A DNA stretch of 64,000 nt from JAJEFO01 sp965221845 (lineage in GTDB: Bacteria > Pseudomonadota > Alphaproteobacteria > Rhodobacterales > Rhodobacteraceae): contig OZ244919.1 in the NCBI GenBank assembly GCA_965221845.1, forward strand, positions 1,612,001-1,676,000. The letters are read 5' to 3'. The notes under the pieces are model-generated. The model was given only the letters and a program-made list of their open reading frames with translations, made no database searches and was not told the DNA's origin. The first letter of the stretch is position 1. Each line of letters begins with the position of its first letter. Shown in pieces: positions 1 to 9,673 of this stretch. A program made the position numbers and the translations under genes.

Positions 1-318
1 CGTCCTCGCCTTCCCGGCTGCTCCCGAGCGACCCAAGCGGCGGGCGGCCCGCCTGAAAGCGGATGCCGCCCTTCGTCCCGCATTCGGCGACGCGGCCGCC
101 AGCCTGATGACAGGCCCGGTTCCGCCCTGCCGATGGCGCCGCATCCTCGGCAGCTTACAAGGTGCCGGCCCGATCGCAACCGGGCCCGGGCGGCTTGTCC
201 GCTCCGCCGGCATCCGGCCGCGACGCCCCCGCCAGGTTCCGGGTTGCCGCAAGAAATCCTCGCCGCCGTTCACCATTGGCCGTTGAAGGGCTTGCGCACG
301 AGAGGATACACGCGGCGA
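1..318. other. Left edge, no gene recognised
   Basis: GC-rich sequence upstream of the TauE-type gene. Frames are open here only because of base composition, and I see no recognisable protein, RNA or repeat. A promoter for the first gene probably lies in the last 100 bases, but no convincing -35/-10 pair is visible. Confidence 0.4.
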
Positions 319-1236
319 ATGCACGTCTACCTTCCCATCGCCGAGGTGTCGGTCGACGCCTTCCTGCTTCTCGGACTCGGCGGCTTCGTGGGAATCCTGT
401 CAGGGATGTTCGGGGTCGGCGGCGGGTTCCTCATGACGCCGCTCCTGTTCTTCATCGGCATCCCGCCGGCCGTTGCCGTGGCGACCGAGGCCAACCAGAT
501 CGTCGCGTCCTCCGTTTCGGGCGCGCTCGCGCACCTCAGGCGACGCACCGTCGACCTGAAGATGGGCGTCGTCCTTCTTGCCGGCGGGCTCGTCGGCGCG
601 GCGCTTGGCGTCCGGGCCTTCAACGCCCTGATGGCCGTGGGCCAGGTCGAGCTCCTCGTGCGCCTGTCCTACGTCGTCTTCCTGGGCACCATCGGCGGGC
701 TGATGCTCATCGAGAGCCTGAAGGCGATCCGGAGAAGCCGAGCCGGACGCCCCGCGCGGCGGCACGGGAAGAGCCGGGTCGTCAGCGCGCTTCCGTTCAA
801 GACGAAGTTCCGCACGTCCGGAATCTACATCTCCGTCATCCCGCCGGCACTCGTGGGGGTTCTGGTCGGCGTCCTCGCGGCCATCATGGGCGTTGGGGGC
901 GGCTTCATCATGGTCCCCGCGATGATCTACGTCCTGGGCATGCCGACGAAGGTCGTCGTCGGCACGTCCCTGTTCCAGATCGTGTTCGTCACCGGCTTCA
1001 CGACCCTCCTTCACGCGACCACGAACCACACGGTCGACGTCGTGCTTGCCGTCCTTCTGCTCCTGGGGGGCGTGGTCGGCGCGCAGGTGGGCACGCGAAT
1101 CGGGTCGAGTCTCCCGGCCGAACAGCTTCGCGTCCTGCTGTCCCTCGTCGTGCTCGCCGTTTGCGGCAAGCTCGCGCGGGACCTTCTTGCGGCGCCTTCG
1201 GAGATCTACTCCCTGGGCGACGGGACGGGCCACTGA
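319..1236 (+). CDS. TauE/SafE-family membrane anion exporter
   Basis: A 305-residue polytopic inner-membrane protein with the two-half architecture of the TauE/SafE family (sulfite/organosulfonate exporter type). Each half opens with a glycine-rich motif, GMFGVGGGFLMTP in the first and AIMGVGGGFIMVPA in the second, followed by hydrophobic helices. I chose the ATG at 319 because the family signature starts about 20 residues later. The open frame upstream reads arginine/proline-rich sequence typical of non-coding GC-rich DNA. The stop overlaps the start of the next gene (TGATG), so the two are translationally coupled. In Rhodobacterales this pair is commonly found together. The substrate cannot be read from the sequence; sulfite or a related anion is a family-level guess. 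Confidence 0.85.
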   Translation: MHVYLPIAEVSVDAFLLLGLGGFVGILSGMFGVGGGFLMTPLLFFIGIPPAVAVATEANQIVASSVSGALAHLRRRTVDLKMGVVLLAGGLVGAALGVRAFNALMAVGQVELLVRLSYVVFLGTIGGLMLIESLKAIRRSRAGRPARRHGKSRVVSALPFKTKFRTSGIYISVIPPALVGVLVGVLAAIMGVGGGFIMVPAMIYVLGMPTKVVVGTSLFQIVFVTGFTTLLHATTNHTVDVVLAVLLLLGGVVGAQVGTRIGSSLPAEQLRVLLSLVVLAVCGKLARDLLAAPSEIYSLGDGTGH

Positions 1237-1985
1237 TGCTGCGCATCGCCCTCGCGCTCTGCCTCTTCGCGGCGCCGCTCAACGCCGAGACGGTCGTCGC
1301 CGGCCTGAGCCAGAGCCGCATTTCCATCAGCACGGACTTCGACGGGTCGGAAATCCTGATCTTCGGGGCGGTGAGGCGCGACACGCCGGCTCCGGCCGGA
1401 GATCCGCTGCAGATCCTGGTCACGGTCGAGGGGCCCTCGGAGCCGGTCACCGTCCGCCGGAAGGCCCGGCGCTACGGGATCTGGGTCAACGCGGACGCCG
1501 TCGAGGTGGACAGCGCGCCAAGCTTCTACGCGATCGCCACGTCGGCGCCGTGGCGCGCCGTCATCAGCGATGTCGAGGATCTGCGCCACGACATCTCGAC
1601 GCCCCGGGCGATCCGGTCGGTCGGCGCGACGATCGCCGGCGCCCAGGAGTTCACGGAGGCGCTGATCCGGATCCGGACGGCCGAGGGGCTTTACCAGTCC
1701 GGGATCGGCGCCATCGAGTTCGATCAGCAGACCCTGTTCTCCACGTCGGTGCGCCTGCCCGCGAATCTCCATGAAGGCGACTACCGCGCACGTTTCTTCC
1801 TGACCCGGAACGGACAGGTCATCGACACGTACGAGACAGCGATCGACGTCCGGAAGATCGGCCTGGAGCGCTTCCTGTTCAGGCTCTCGCGCGAGGATCC
1901 GCTGATCTACGGGATCATGTCGCTGGCCATCGCCATCATGGCGGGCTGGGGCGCGTCGGCGGCCTTCCGCATCTTCCGGGCATAG
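1236..1985 (+). CDS. TIGR02186 family membrane-anchored protein
   Basis: A 249-residue protein with an N-terminal signal peptide (MLRIALALCLFAAPLNA), a periplasmic beta-rich body and a single C-terminal transmembrane helix near residues 220-245 (IYGIMSLAIAIMAGWGASAAF). This matches the alphaproteobacterial TIGR02186 family, whose function is unknown. The start overlaps the stop of the TauE-type gene (TGATG), which indicates one operon and probable cooperation in anion export. I know of no catalytic motif, and none is visible. The family call rests on overall architecture and neighbour and is fairly secure; the role is inference. Confidence 0.8.
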   Translation: MLRIALALCLFAAPLNAETVVAGLSQSRISISTDFDGSEILIFGAVRRDTPAPAGDPLQILVTVEGPSEPVTVRRKARRYGIWVNADAVEVDSAPSFYAIATSAPWRAVISDVEDLRHDISTPRAIRSVGATIAGAQEFTEALIRIRTAEGLYQSGIGAIEFDQQTLFSTSVRLPANLHEGDYRARFFLTRNGQVIDTYETAIDVRKIGLERFLFRLSREDPLIYGIMSLAIAIMAGWGASAAFRIFRA

Positions 1986-2076
1986 GCCTGGAACGCCGCC
2001 CGCCCTTCCCGCCTCCGAGGGCGGGCGGCGGCGAAAGCGCGTGCGGCCAATGTCCGAGAGGACGGGCGGGCGGCGT

Positions 2077-2814
2077 TCAGCCGCGACCGATGTAAGGCAT
2101 CCTGGTCGCCATCACCGTCATGAACTGAACGTTCGCGTCGAGCGGCAGCGCGCACATATGCAGGACCGAGCGCGCGACATGGCCGACGTCCATCGTCGGT
2201 TCCGGCCGCAGCGATCCGTCCGCCTGCGGACGGCCCGCCGCCATGTCCCCGGTCATCTCCGTCAGCGCGTTCCCGATGTCGATCTGGCCGCAAGCGATGT
2301 CGAACTTTCGCCCGTCCAGGGACAGGCTCCGCGTCAATCCCGTCACCGCGTGCTTGGTGGCCGTGTACGGCGCCGATCGCCAGCGCGGGACGTGTGCCGA
2401 GACCGATCCGTTGTTGACGATGCGGCCGCCCCGAGGGGACTGGGCGCGCATGTGCCTGAACGCCGCGCGGGCGCAATTGAACATTCCGGTCAGGTTCACG
2501 GCGAGCACGCTCTCCCAGGTCGCGTCGTCGATCTCGTCGATCGGGACGGCGGGACTGCCCCGGCCCGCATTGTTGAAGAGCGCGTCGATCCGGCCCGTCC
2601 TTTCGGCAAGGCGGGCAAAGGCGGCGTCAACCGCACCGCTGTCCGTGACGTCCGCCGCAAGCGGCACCGCGCCGTCCCGGCCGTCGCAGAGCCGGGCCAG
2701 CCTGTCGGGACCGCGCGCCAGGCAGCCCACGGTCCAGCCCGCGTCCAGGAACGTCTCGGCGGTCGCCCTGCCGATCCCCTGGCTTGCGCCGGTGATCATG
2801 ATGGTCCTGTTCAT
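2077..2814 (-). CDS. SDR-family oxidoreductase
   Basis: A 245-residue short-chain dehydrogenase/reductase of classical length. The N-terminal Rossmann motif TGASQGIG sits at residues 8-15, NNAG at about 89-92, and the catalytic Ser (NGSVSAH) and YTATK pair follow in the order expected for the family. The substrate is not predictable. The ATG at 2814 overlaps the TGA of the upstream helicase gene (ATGA), so the pair is co-transcribed and probably translationally coupled. I chose this start because MNRTIMITGAS is the normal SDR N terminus; the longer open frame runs back into the helicase gene and is not used. Confidence 0.88.
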   Translation of the reverse strand: MNRTIMITGASQGIGRATAETFLDAGWTVGCLARGPDRLARLCDGRDGAVPLAADVTDSGAVDAAFARLAERTGRIDALFNNAGRGSPAVPIDEIDDATWESVLAVNLTGMFNCARAAFRHMRAQSPRGGRIVNNGSVSAHVPRWRSAPYTATKHAVTGLTRSLSLDGRKFDIACGQIDIGNALTEMTGDMAAGRPQADGSLRPEPTMDVGHVARSVLHMCALPLDANVQFMTVMATRMPYIGRG

Positions 2815-4340
2815 GTCCCCTCCTCCGCCGACAGCGCGAGCGGCGCCGCCCGCCTCTCCAGATCGCTCGTCGCGAGAGGCGCGGCGGGCCTTGCCAGCAT
2901 GTAGCGCTTCACCCAGTACAGCCGCTCCTCGGCCCTCGTTATCGCCACATAGGCCAGGCGCTTCCAGAGCGGAATGCCGGCTTCGACGCGTTCGGAGCGG
3001 CATGCCGCGTAGAGATCCGGCGCAAAGACCTGGACGTCCTTCCATTGCGACCCTTGCGCCTTGTGCATCGTCACCGCCGCGCCATGCAGGAACGTGGCGC
3101 CCATCTGCGCCGCCGAGAGAATGTTCGGCTCGACCCGTTCCGGGATCTCGACCTTGATGATCGATGCCGCGGAAACCTGGGGCTCCGCCGCCCCGATCAC
3201 GTGCATGCGCGCATATCCCGAACGATCGCCGGGGCCGAGGAAGATCGTCTGGGCGCCCTTGACCAGGCCCCGGGCCTCGAGGTCGAGCCGCTTCATCCGA
3301 TGCTCGAAGGGCAGCTCGATCCCGTCACACACGAGAGGCTCGCCGGGAAGAAGCCGGTCCGGCGGCGCGTCGTGGGCCGACCGGAACGCATGTATCAGGC
3401 GAACCCGCGTCGCGTTTCTCCACACGAGCGCGGGAGACCGCGCCATCAGCGTGGCATCGACGCGGGAGGCGACGACGACCCGGCCGTCGACTCGCGCGAC
3501 ATCCTCGACCATCCGCTCGAAGCCCTCGAAGGTCATGCCCTCGTCACCGAGGGCATGGGCCAGTTCCAGCACGGGGCTGTCGGCGTCCTGGCGATGAATG
3601 CGGCGCAGGGAGAGCTTTCCGGGCTGGGGAAGCGAGTCGAAGACCATCTCGCCCGACTGGTTGACGGGCGCAAGCTGGGCCGGGTCGCCGAACATCACGA
3701 GCGTCGGGAATATCTCCTGGAGATCCCTGAACTGCTCGGCGTCGAGCATGGACGCCTCGTCCACGAAACCGATGTCGAGCGGATCGTCGCGCCGCTGCCA
3801 GCCCTTGATGAAATCCGAACCCTTCACGCCCGCGACGGCCAGCGCGCCCGGAATCGAGGGCTGCTTCCTGTAGAACGCCGCGGCCCGGTCCAGCGCGGCC
3901 TCGCTCACCCCCTCGACCGAGGGTTTCCTGCGGTGGCCCGACAGCCACTCCGCGATCTTCTCGTATTCCGGATCGTACACGGGCGTGTAGAGAATGCGGT
4001 GTATCGTGGTTGCCGGCACGTTGCGCGACCGCAGCACGCTCGCCGCCTTGTTCGTCGGCGCGAGAATGGCCAGCGTGCGCGCCTTCCTCGCCCGCCGGGT
4101 CTCGTAGTCGCCGCCGACCGGCTCGACCCCGGCCCGGGACAGCGACTCGGCAAGACGCGCCAGCAGCATCGTCTTGCCCGATCCGGCCTTGCCGATCACG
4201 GCCACCACGTTCCGCCTGGCCCGCCGGCGCCGCCTTGAGACCATTTTCGTCATGTCGATGCCGGCCGACAGCATCACCTCGGCGACGCGATCAAAGGCCT
4301 CGGACTGATCCTCGGAAAACTCTGTGGCGGGAAGCGACAT
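2811..4340 (-). CDS. RecD-like superfamily 1 ATP-dependent DNA helicase
   Basis: A 509-residue helicase with Walker A GKAGSGKT at residues 50-57, a Walker B-like VDEASML, motif III GDPAQLAPV, a UvrD/RecD-type C-terminal TMHKAQGSQW and motif VI VAITRAEERLYWV. The order and spacing match RecD2/AAA_30 helicases. It lacks long N-terminal additions, so it is a compact, free-standing helicase rather than a RecBCD subunit. A run of arginines at residues 36-43 precedes Walker A. It presumably acts on DNA ends or stalled forks. It overlaps the downstream SDR gene by four bases. The open frame is intact, unlike the neighbouring transposases. Confidence 0.85.
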   Translation of the reverse strand: MSLPATEFSEDQSEAFDRVAEVMLSAGIDMTKMVSRRRRRARRNVVAVIGKAGSGKTMLLARLAESLSRAGVEPVGGDYETRRARKARTLAILAPTNKAASVLRSRNVPATTIHRILYTPVYDPEYEKIAEWLSGHRRKPSVEGVSEAALDRAAAFYRKQPSIPGALAVAGVKGSDFIKGWQRRDDPLDIGFVDEASMLDAEQFRDLQEIFPTLVMFGDPAQLAPVNQSGEMVFDSLPQPGKLSLRRIHRQDADSPVLELAHALGDEGMTFEGFERMVEDVARVDGRVVVASRVDATLMARSPALVWRNATRVRLIHAFRSAHDAPPDRLLPGEPLVCDGIELPFEHRMKRLDLEARGLVKGAQTIFLGPGDRSGYARMHVIGAAEPQVSAASIIKVEIPERVEPNILSAAQMGATFLHGAAVTMHKAQGSQWKDVQVFAPDLYAACRSERVEAGIPLWKRLAYVAITRAEERLYWVKRYMLARPAAPLATSDLERRAAPLALSAEEGT

Positions 4341-4667
4341 GGGACGCCTGCCTATCTCGCAAGCGCGGGGTTCGCCAGAGGAGGCAAGGCGGCCCGCGAC
4401 ACGGCCGTCATGGCCCGCAGAAACCGGGCCGGTCGCGGGCCCGCGCGGCGGGACTCGCGAACGTTGCTTGCAGACGGCCGGACCGGGGGCGGGGTGCAGC
4501 CCGGGTTTCTTGACGCGTGCTGGGACCGCACCGCTTTCGCCCCGCTGGCTGCCGTTGCACTTCAGACTGGAACCGGCGGTTTGATTTCCGGTCGCTCCCG
4601 GCCAGTGCGAACCGGTCGGATGAACCGATTGTCAAGAAATCCGCCCCCCCCCCCCCCGATCGAGGGC
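4341..4667. other. Intergenic region with a 14-base C run
   Basis: No gene is recognised between the helicase start and the ISNCY-like element. An uninterrupted run of 14 C lies at 4644-4657 just outside the element. The helicase promoter should be near 4341-4450, but I cannot point to it. Confidence 0.4.
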
Positions 4668-4676
4668 GTCGAGGGC

Positions 4677-6362
4677 CAGCGATTCCCGACAGGATTTCCT
4701 TTCGTTTGTTGTCAGCTGGTTGCGCGGCAGCCACGAATTTTCCTGTCACAGACTTTCCCCGCCGAATCGGCTTTGCTGCCGTCAAACAGGCAAAAGCCGA
4801 GCAGAAAAATGTCCGGAGATTCCTTTCGCAGGCATCCGTCGATGCCAGGGCCGTGCTTCGCGCCGTGCGTGCATGCTTCGACCGCATCCCCGACCCGACC
4901 GTCACGCGCGACTTCAGCCTTCCGGTAGGCCTGACGTCGGGGCTCGCGGTCTTCTCGCCCGGGATCCCGTCGCTTCTGAAGTCCGGCCGGCAGGTGCGGG
5001 GCGGCGAGGATCCGGTCCGGGCGCGGAACCTGCGCGCGCTCTTCGGCGTGGGGAAGGCGCCGTCGGACACGCGGATGCGCGAGCGGCTCGACGGGGCCGG
5101 CCCCCGCGGCCTGCGCCGCTGCGGTCCGGGGGCGTCCACGCCGCCCTGCGGCGCGGCAAGGCGCTCGAGGGCCGGACGGCGTCCGGCGGGCGTCTCCCGG
5201 TCCCGGCGGACGGGACCGGCCGCCGCTCCTCGCACAGGGCCGTCTGCAGGCGCCGCTGCGCCAGGACCCGCCGGACGGGTCGAGGACCTCCTGCCGCCAG
5301 GCACTGGGCGCGGCGACCGTCCGTCCCGACCACGCCGAGGCGTTCCCGCCGGCGCCGGAGCCGGTCCGGAACGAGGACGGCAGGAGGAGGAACGACTGCG
5401 AGCCGAACGCCTTGAGGCGGCTCGCCGGGGACCTCCGCCGGGAGCGTCCGCACACGGGAGGGCGGCCGGCGCCGGGGACGGGCCGGCGGCCGGCGGCCCG
5501 CACGTCATGCTGCGTGAGCGGAGAAGGGCTTCCGCCCGTCCCGGGCGCGAAGCCGGGCGACCACGGGCCGCCGTCCGGCTGGTTCGATGCCAGCGGGACG
5601 AAGGAGACATGGGAGAGGCGCGACGGGAAGACCGGCATCGTGCACCGCTTCGAACGGGACCGCGGCCTGCCGGCCGACGACGCGAACTTCGGCCTGAAGA
5701 CCGACATGCCCGGATGCGGGGAGACCGGCACGAAAGGGAGGGTCCGGAGGTTCTCGCGGGCCGCCGACCTCCCGTCCGTCCGGGACACGGCGTGTCCGTC
5801 ATGCGGTGCGGCCGCGTGCGGGGCGGGCGACCGGGAACGAGACGTTCCAGGCACCGGGACGCGGGAGGGCTGCAGCTTCGGGCACGGCTCCGGCCATGGC
5901 GGGAACCGCCCATGGGGCGTCTTCATGACGCTCCCATGCCCGCCTTCCTGATCGACCGGTGCGGCGGCACTGCTGCCCGCCGTTCGGACGGGCGCGGGAA
6001 CATCAGGAACGCATCCCCTGCCTCCGGGACCGGATGCGGGAACCGGCCGGGCTTTCGTCTTCCGGGACTGGAAGACCCTCTGCCGCGCGCTCGCGGGGGA
6101 GCCGCCAGCCATGCTTTGACGCTGGCTGAAGCTGGCCCCTCTGCCGCGCGCTCGCGGGGGAGCCTGGCAAGGAGGACCATGCCGGCCCGTCCGTGCCGGG
6201 CCGTGACCGCCCCGGCCACGCTCGAACGGCCCCGATCCCGCCCTTCGCCGGCAACGCCACGATCCCGGGCCGCCGCCCGGCCGCCGGTCGTGCGCACACG
6301 GAACCGCCGTCCGCCATGACCGCGCCTTCGCGCACCGACGGTCAGGCTGGCGGGAATTGCTG
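4677..6362 (+). mobile_element. ISNCY-like insertion sequence, copy 1 (no IS110 inside)
   Basis: The element begins CAGCGATTCCCGACAG and ends CGGGAATTGCTG, so the ends are imperfect inverted repeats (CAGCRATTCCCG). It is flanked by an exact 9-base direct duplication, GTCGAGGGC, at 4668-4676 and 6363-6371. Copies at 12763-16110 and 29310-32665 share the same ends and carry different 9-base duplications. This copy lacks the IS110 present in the other two and so shows the empty internal target (GGCCTGACGTC). About 1.69 kb long. Confidence 0.85.
4813..6020 (+). pseudogene. ISNCY-like transposase, frameshifted
   Basis: Fragments of one DDE-type transposase are spread over several frames. The N-terminal part includes RIPDPTVTRD, IPSLLKS, FGVGKAPSDTRMRERLD. 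The middle has RGKALEG and DGTGRRSSH in another frame. The C-terminal half has PAPEPVRNEDGRRRNDCE, LRRLAGDLRRERPH, GAKPGDH and FGHGSGHGGNRPWGVFM. In this family the corresponding blocks are contiguous, so at least three indels have broken the gene. The same protein recurs in the other two copies, with copy 3 the best preserved. The family label (ISNCY type) is from memory of the PSDTxMRERLD...NDCERNA...FGHG pattern. Confidence 0.7.
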
Positions 6363-6536
6363 GTCGAGGGCGTCCGGCCTTTGACTGCGCGGGCGGATCA
6401 CGCTAATGGGGAGCCGCCCTCGGGTCCGAAGCACGGGCACGCAGCGCGCAGGTCCGGACAGCGCCTGCCGCCTTGCGGCGGCAGCGGGACCTGCAGCCTG
6501 CCGCGACGGGCCGTGAGACAACGTCGGGAAAAGCCA

Positions 6537-7721
6537 GTGAACGGATCCGAAACCGAAGCTGCCTCCGAGAGCCCCGATCCCGATGGCGACGAATTCGCTG
6601 TCACGCTCGGCGTCGAGGAGGAGCTCTTCCTCGTCGATCCCGGGACGCGCGACCTGATTGCCGATCCGGATCCCGCGATCTTCGATGTCAGCGAGAAGGC
6701 CAGCGGCGCCCACAAGATCGTCCGCGAGCTCCTGCGCGCCCAGATCGGATCCAACACGCGGGCCTGCAGCTCCGTTGACACCCTGCGACAGGCGCTGCGC
6801 GAGACCCGCGGCACGATCATCAAGGCTGCCGAGCAGCACGGCGCGGCAGTGCTCGCCGCCTCCACGCATCCCTTCGCGTCGCAGGCGGACCAGATGACCA
6901 CGCCGAAGAGGCGATACGACAACTTCGCCAACAGGTTCCAGGAGAACGTGCGCCAGTTCGTGGCCGGGGGCATGCATGTCCACGCAGGCTTCGGGGACGC
7001 GGATTCCCGGATCCGGATCATGACGGCGCTCCGCAACTACCTGCCTCTCCTGCACGCCTTGTCGACCTCCTCGCCCTTCACCCAGGGCCGGCTGACCGGC
7101 TTCAAGTCCTGGCGGCTGACGCTGATGGGCGGCCTTCCCCGCACCGGGATCCCCGGGCCGCTGCATTCCCGGGACGAGTACGAGGAGCTGCTCGGCGAGT
7201 ACCAGCGCATGAAGTTCGTCGAGGACGGCAGCGAGCTGTGGTGGGACATTCGTCCCTCCCATGCCTTCCCGACCGTCGAGCTGCGGATATGCGACATCTG
7301 CACCCGCATCGAGGACGCGGTCTGCATCGCGGCGCTGTACGCGTCCCTCGTCCGGATGCTGATGCGGCTCGACAGGCAGGACAGGCTGCCGCTCGAGGAC
7401 CACACCGACATCATTGCCGAAAACCGCTGGATCGCTCAGCGCTACGGCGTGCTGGCGCATTTCGGCGACTCCAGCCGCCTGAACGGCCGCACGGACATCG
7501 AGGACCTGGTCAACGAGCTTGTCGAGGAGCTGGCGGACGACGCCCGGGCACTGGGTTGCGAGGCGGAAACGCGCCGTGCGGTGGACATCGTGCGCGAGGG
7601 CACTTCCGCCGACCGGCAGGTCGATCTCTTCCGCCTGAGACGCCTGGAGGGAGACAGCGACGCGGAGGCGCTCCGCAAGGTCGTTGACCAGGGCGTCGCG
7701 GACACGCGCGAGGGCGTCTGA
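6537..7721 (+). CDS. YbdK-type carboxylate-amine ligase
   Basis: A 394-residue member of the glutamate-cysteine ligase 2 (GCS2/YbdK) family. The start motif TLGVEEELFLVDP supplies the family's acidic metal-binding cluster, followed by GGMHVHAGF (residues ~140) and SELWWDIRPSHAFPTVELRICD, both highly characteristic. YbdK proteins show weak glutamate-cysteine ligase activity; the physiological substrate is unknown. I chose the GTG at 6537 over the longer frame, which would begin inside the upstream ISNCY end. GGGAA lies upstream as a plausible ribosome-binding site. The ISNCY element sits about 170 bases upstream and may have separated the gene from its native promoter. Confidence 0.85.
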   Translation: MNGSETEAASESPDPDGDEFAVTLGVEEELFLVDPGTRDLIADPDPAIFDVSEKASGAHKIVRELLRAQIGSNTRACSSVDTLRQALRETRGTIIKAAEQHGAAVLAASTHPFASQADQMTTPKRRYDNFANRFQENVRQFVAGGMHVHAGFGDADSRIRIMTALRNYLPLLHALSTSSPFTQGRLTGFKSWRLTLMGGLPRTGIPGPLHSRDEYEELLGEYQRMKFVEDGSELWWDIRPSHAFPTVELRICDICTRIEDAVCIAALYASLVRMLMRLDRQDRLPLEDHTDIIAENRWIAQRYGVLAHFGDSSRLNGRTDIEDLVNELVEELADDARALGCEAETRRAVDIVREGTSADRQVDLFRLRRLEGDSDAEALRKVVDQGVADTREGV

Positions 7722-8089
7722 GCCACGGATTGCCGGGCAGGCCGGCGATCCTCGCGTGGGCTCTTCCCGGCCCGCGTCCGGCAGACGGTTTTCGCAGCCC
7801 GACCCCATGCCTGCCGCGCTTCACGGCCGGGCTGTCGCACCGCTCCGGACCCGCCTCGCAGCGCCCGTGCCTGCGAGGCGACAGATGCCTGCGGTCACGC
7901 CGGGCGCGCCGACTGGCTCCGGACTCCATTTGCCCCGGCGGGGCGGGAAAGGGGGCGCTTGCGAAGCCGCCGACGGGCGGCACGGAGGCCGGCTGGCGCC
8001 ATTCAACGCGAACCGCCTCTGCACGGGGAAGGGCGCGCGGGCAGGACCGGCCCTTCTCCGCGCCCGCTGCCTGGCGGGCAGGGCCCCGC
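7722..8089. other. Convergent intergenic region
   Basis: Lies between the 3' ends of the YbdK-type gene (plus) and ccr (minus). I see no further gene. Terminators for both are expected, but I found no single convincing stem with a U run. Confidence 0.4.
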
Positions 8090-9358
8090 CTATCCCCGCC
8101 TGCCCGCGTCCCGCGCGTCCTCGAGCGTGCGCAGCCCGGTCCGCGGCGCCTGGACCAGGACGGCCATGTTTCCGGGCTTGTGCTCGTTCCTGCGCATCTT
8201 CACGTGAGCAGCGGGAATGTCGCTCCATGGAAAGACCTCCGACATGCACGGATCGAGGCGACGGTCGACCATGAGCTTGTTGGCGGCTGAAGCCTGCTGC
8301 AGGTGGGCGAAGTGGCTTCCCTGTATGCGCTTCTGGTGCATCCAGACGTAGCGGGCATCCATCGTCAGGTTGTAGCCCGTGGTTCCCGCGCATATGACGA
8401 CCATTCCGCCCTTCTTGACCACGAAGGCCGAGGCCGGGAACGTGGCTTGGCCGGGGTGCTCGAAGACAATGTCGACGTTGACGCCCTTGCCGGTGACGTC
8501 CCAGACGGCCTTCCCGAACCGGCGGACCTCCTTGAACCATTCTTCGTGTTCGGGCGAGTTCACGGCCGGCAGCCGCCCCCAGCACTTGAACTCGGTGCGG
8601 TTGATCACGCCCTTGGCGCCCAGGCTCATGACGAACGCGCGCCTCTCCTCGTCGCTGATCACGCCGATCGCGTTGCCGCCCGCCGTGTTGACGAGCTGGA
8701 TCGCGCAGGATCCGAGGCCGCCGCTGGCGCCCCAGACCAGCACGTTCTGCCCTGGCTTGAGCTCGTGCGGGTGGTGGCCGAAGAGCATCCTGTAGGCCGT
8801 GGCCAGCGTCAGCGTGTAGCACGCGCTCTCCTCCCAGGTCAGGTGCTTGGGACGGGGCATCAGCTGCTGCGCCTGGACCGTCGTGAACTGTGCGAAGGAG
8901 CCGTCCGGGGTCTCGTATCCCCAGATCCTCTGGCTCGGCGAGTACATCGGGTCGCCGCCGTTGCAGTGCTCGTCGTCGCCGTCGTCCTGGTTGCAGTGGA
9001 TGACGACCTCGTCGCCGACCCTCCAGTTCCTGACGCGGTCCCCGACGGCCCAGACGACGCCCGAGGCGTCGGATCCGGCGATATGGCAGTCGGCCCCGTG
9101 GGCGTCGAAGGGGCTGACCGGAATGCCGAGGCCGGCCCAGACGCCGTTGTAGTTGACGCCCGCGGCCATCACGAGAACGACGACTTCGTTGCTGCCGGGC
9201 TTGCGGACGTCAACCACCTCCAGCTGGAACGACCGGTCCGGCTCGCCGTGCCGCTCGCGGCGAATCGCCCAGGCATGCATCCTCGCGGGCAGGTGGCCCA
9301 TGGGCGGGATCTCTCCCGGGTCGTACAGATCCTTGCCCGCCGCCGCGTCTTCGCTCAT
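8090..9358 (-). CDS. ccr: Crotonyl-CoA carboxylase/reductase
   Basis: A 422-residue medium-chain dehydrogenase/reductase that reductively carboxylates crotonyl-CoA to ethylmalonyl-CoA with NADPH, the key step of the ethylmalonyl-CoA pathway. Diagnostic blocks: WAIRRERHGEP, VMAAGVNYNGVWAG, HIAGSDASGVVW, HCNQDDGDDEHCNGGDPM, WGYETPDGSFAQF, the nucleotide-binding VWGASGGLGS, and the C-terminal MWMHQKR-like YVWMHQKRIQGSHFAHL. Length and sequence match Rhodobacter Ccr throughout. I chose ATG 9358 (MSEDAAAGKDLYDPGEIPP), which gives the family's N terminus; an in-frame ATG at 9394 is an alternative. Divergent from ecm, with 315 bases between. Confidence 0.95.
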   Translation of the reverse strand: MSEDAAAGKDLYDPGEIPPMGHLPARMHAWAIRRERHGEPDRSFQLEVVDVRKPGSNEVVVLVMAAGVNYNGVWAGLGIPVSPFDAHGADCHIAGSDASGVVWAVGDRVRNWRVGDEVVIHCNQDDGDDEHCNGGDPMYSPSQRIWGYETPDGSFAQFTTVQAQQLMPRPKHLTWEESACYTLTLATAYRMLFGHHPHELKPGQNVLVWGASGGLGSCAIQLVNTAGGNAIGVISDEERRAFVMSLGAKGVINRTEFKCWGRLPAVNSPEHEEWFKEVRRFGKAVWDVTGKGVNVDIVFEHPGQATFPASAFVVKKGGMVVICAGTTGYNLTMDARYVWMHQKRIQGSHFAHLQQASAANKLMVDRRLDPCMSEVFPWSDIPAAHVKMRRNEHKPGNMAVLVQAPRTGLRTLEDARDAGRRG

Positions 9359-9673
9359 CTTGCCCAAAGCCGTCCCGGCCTGCCCCTTCCGCATGACGCT
9401 GCAATGCAGAACCACAGATCCGCCGTCAAGTCAATTGGACCAATGCGCAACATTCGACATTCCGGAATCTGAAGCTCGACACTTTGTTGCCGAAACTCGC
9501 GCCTTGGAGCCCGATTCAGGACAGCTGCACGTTCCGGCAGGGCTGCGCCGCTGCCGGTCCCGGATCTTGAAATCCGCCTCGGCCCACGGTAGGCGCTGCA
9601 ATGCGGCAAGCTGACGGAGGCGTTATCGGCTCGCATGAGGATGCCGCGATCCCGCCGCTCACCGGGGGCATGC
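9359..9673. promoter_or_regulatory. Divergent ccr/ecm intergenic region
   Basis: This 315-base interval separates the divergent starts of ccr and ecm, two consecutive enzymes of one pathway, and so should hold both promoters and any shared operator. It is noticeably less GC-rich around 9420-9500 (for example the stretch near TCAAGTCAATTGGACC). I cannot identify a known operator by eye. Confidence 0.5.

Noticed and set aside
162..1235. Long upstream extension of the TIGR02186 frame
   Set aside because: It reads through the TauE gene in another frame. The signal peptide starts at 1236 and fits the operon overlap.
4644..4657. 14-base C run as a phase-variation tract
   Set aside because: It lies outside any gene and about 300 bases from the helicase start, with no promoter spacing role visible.
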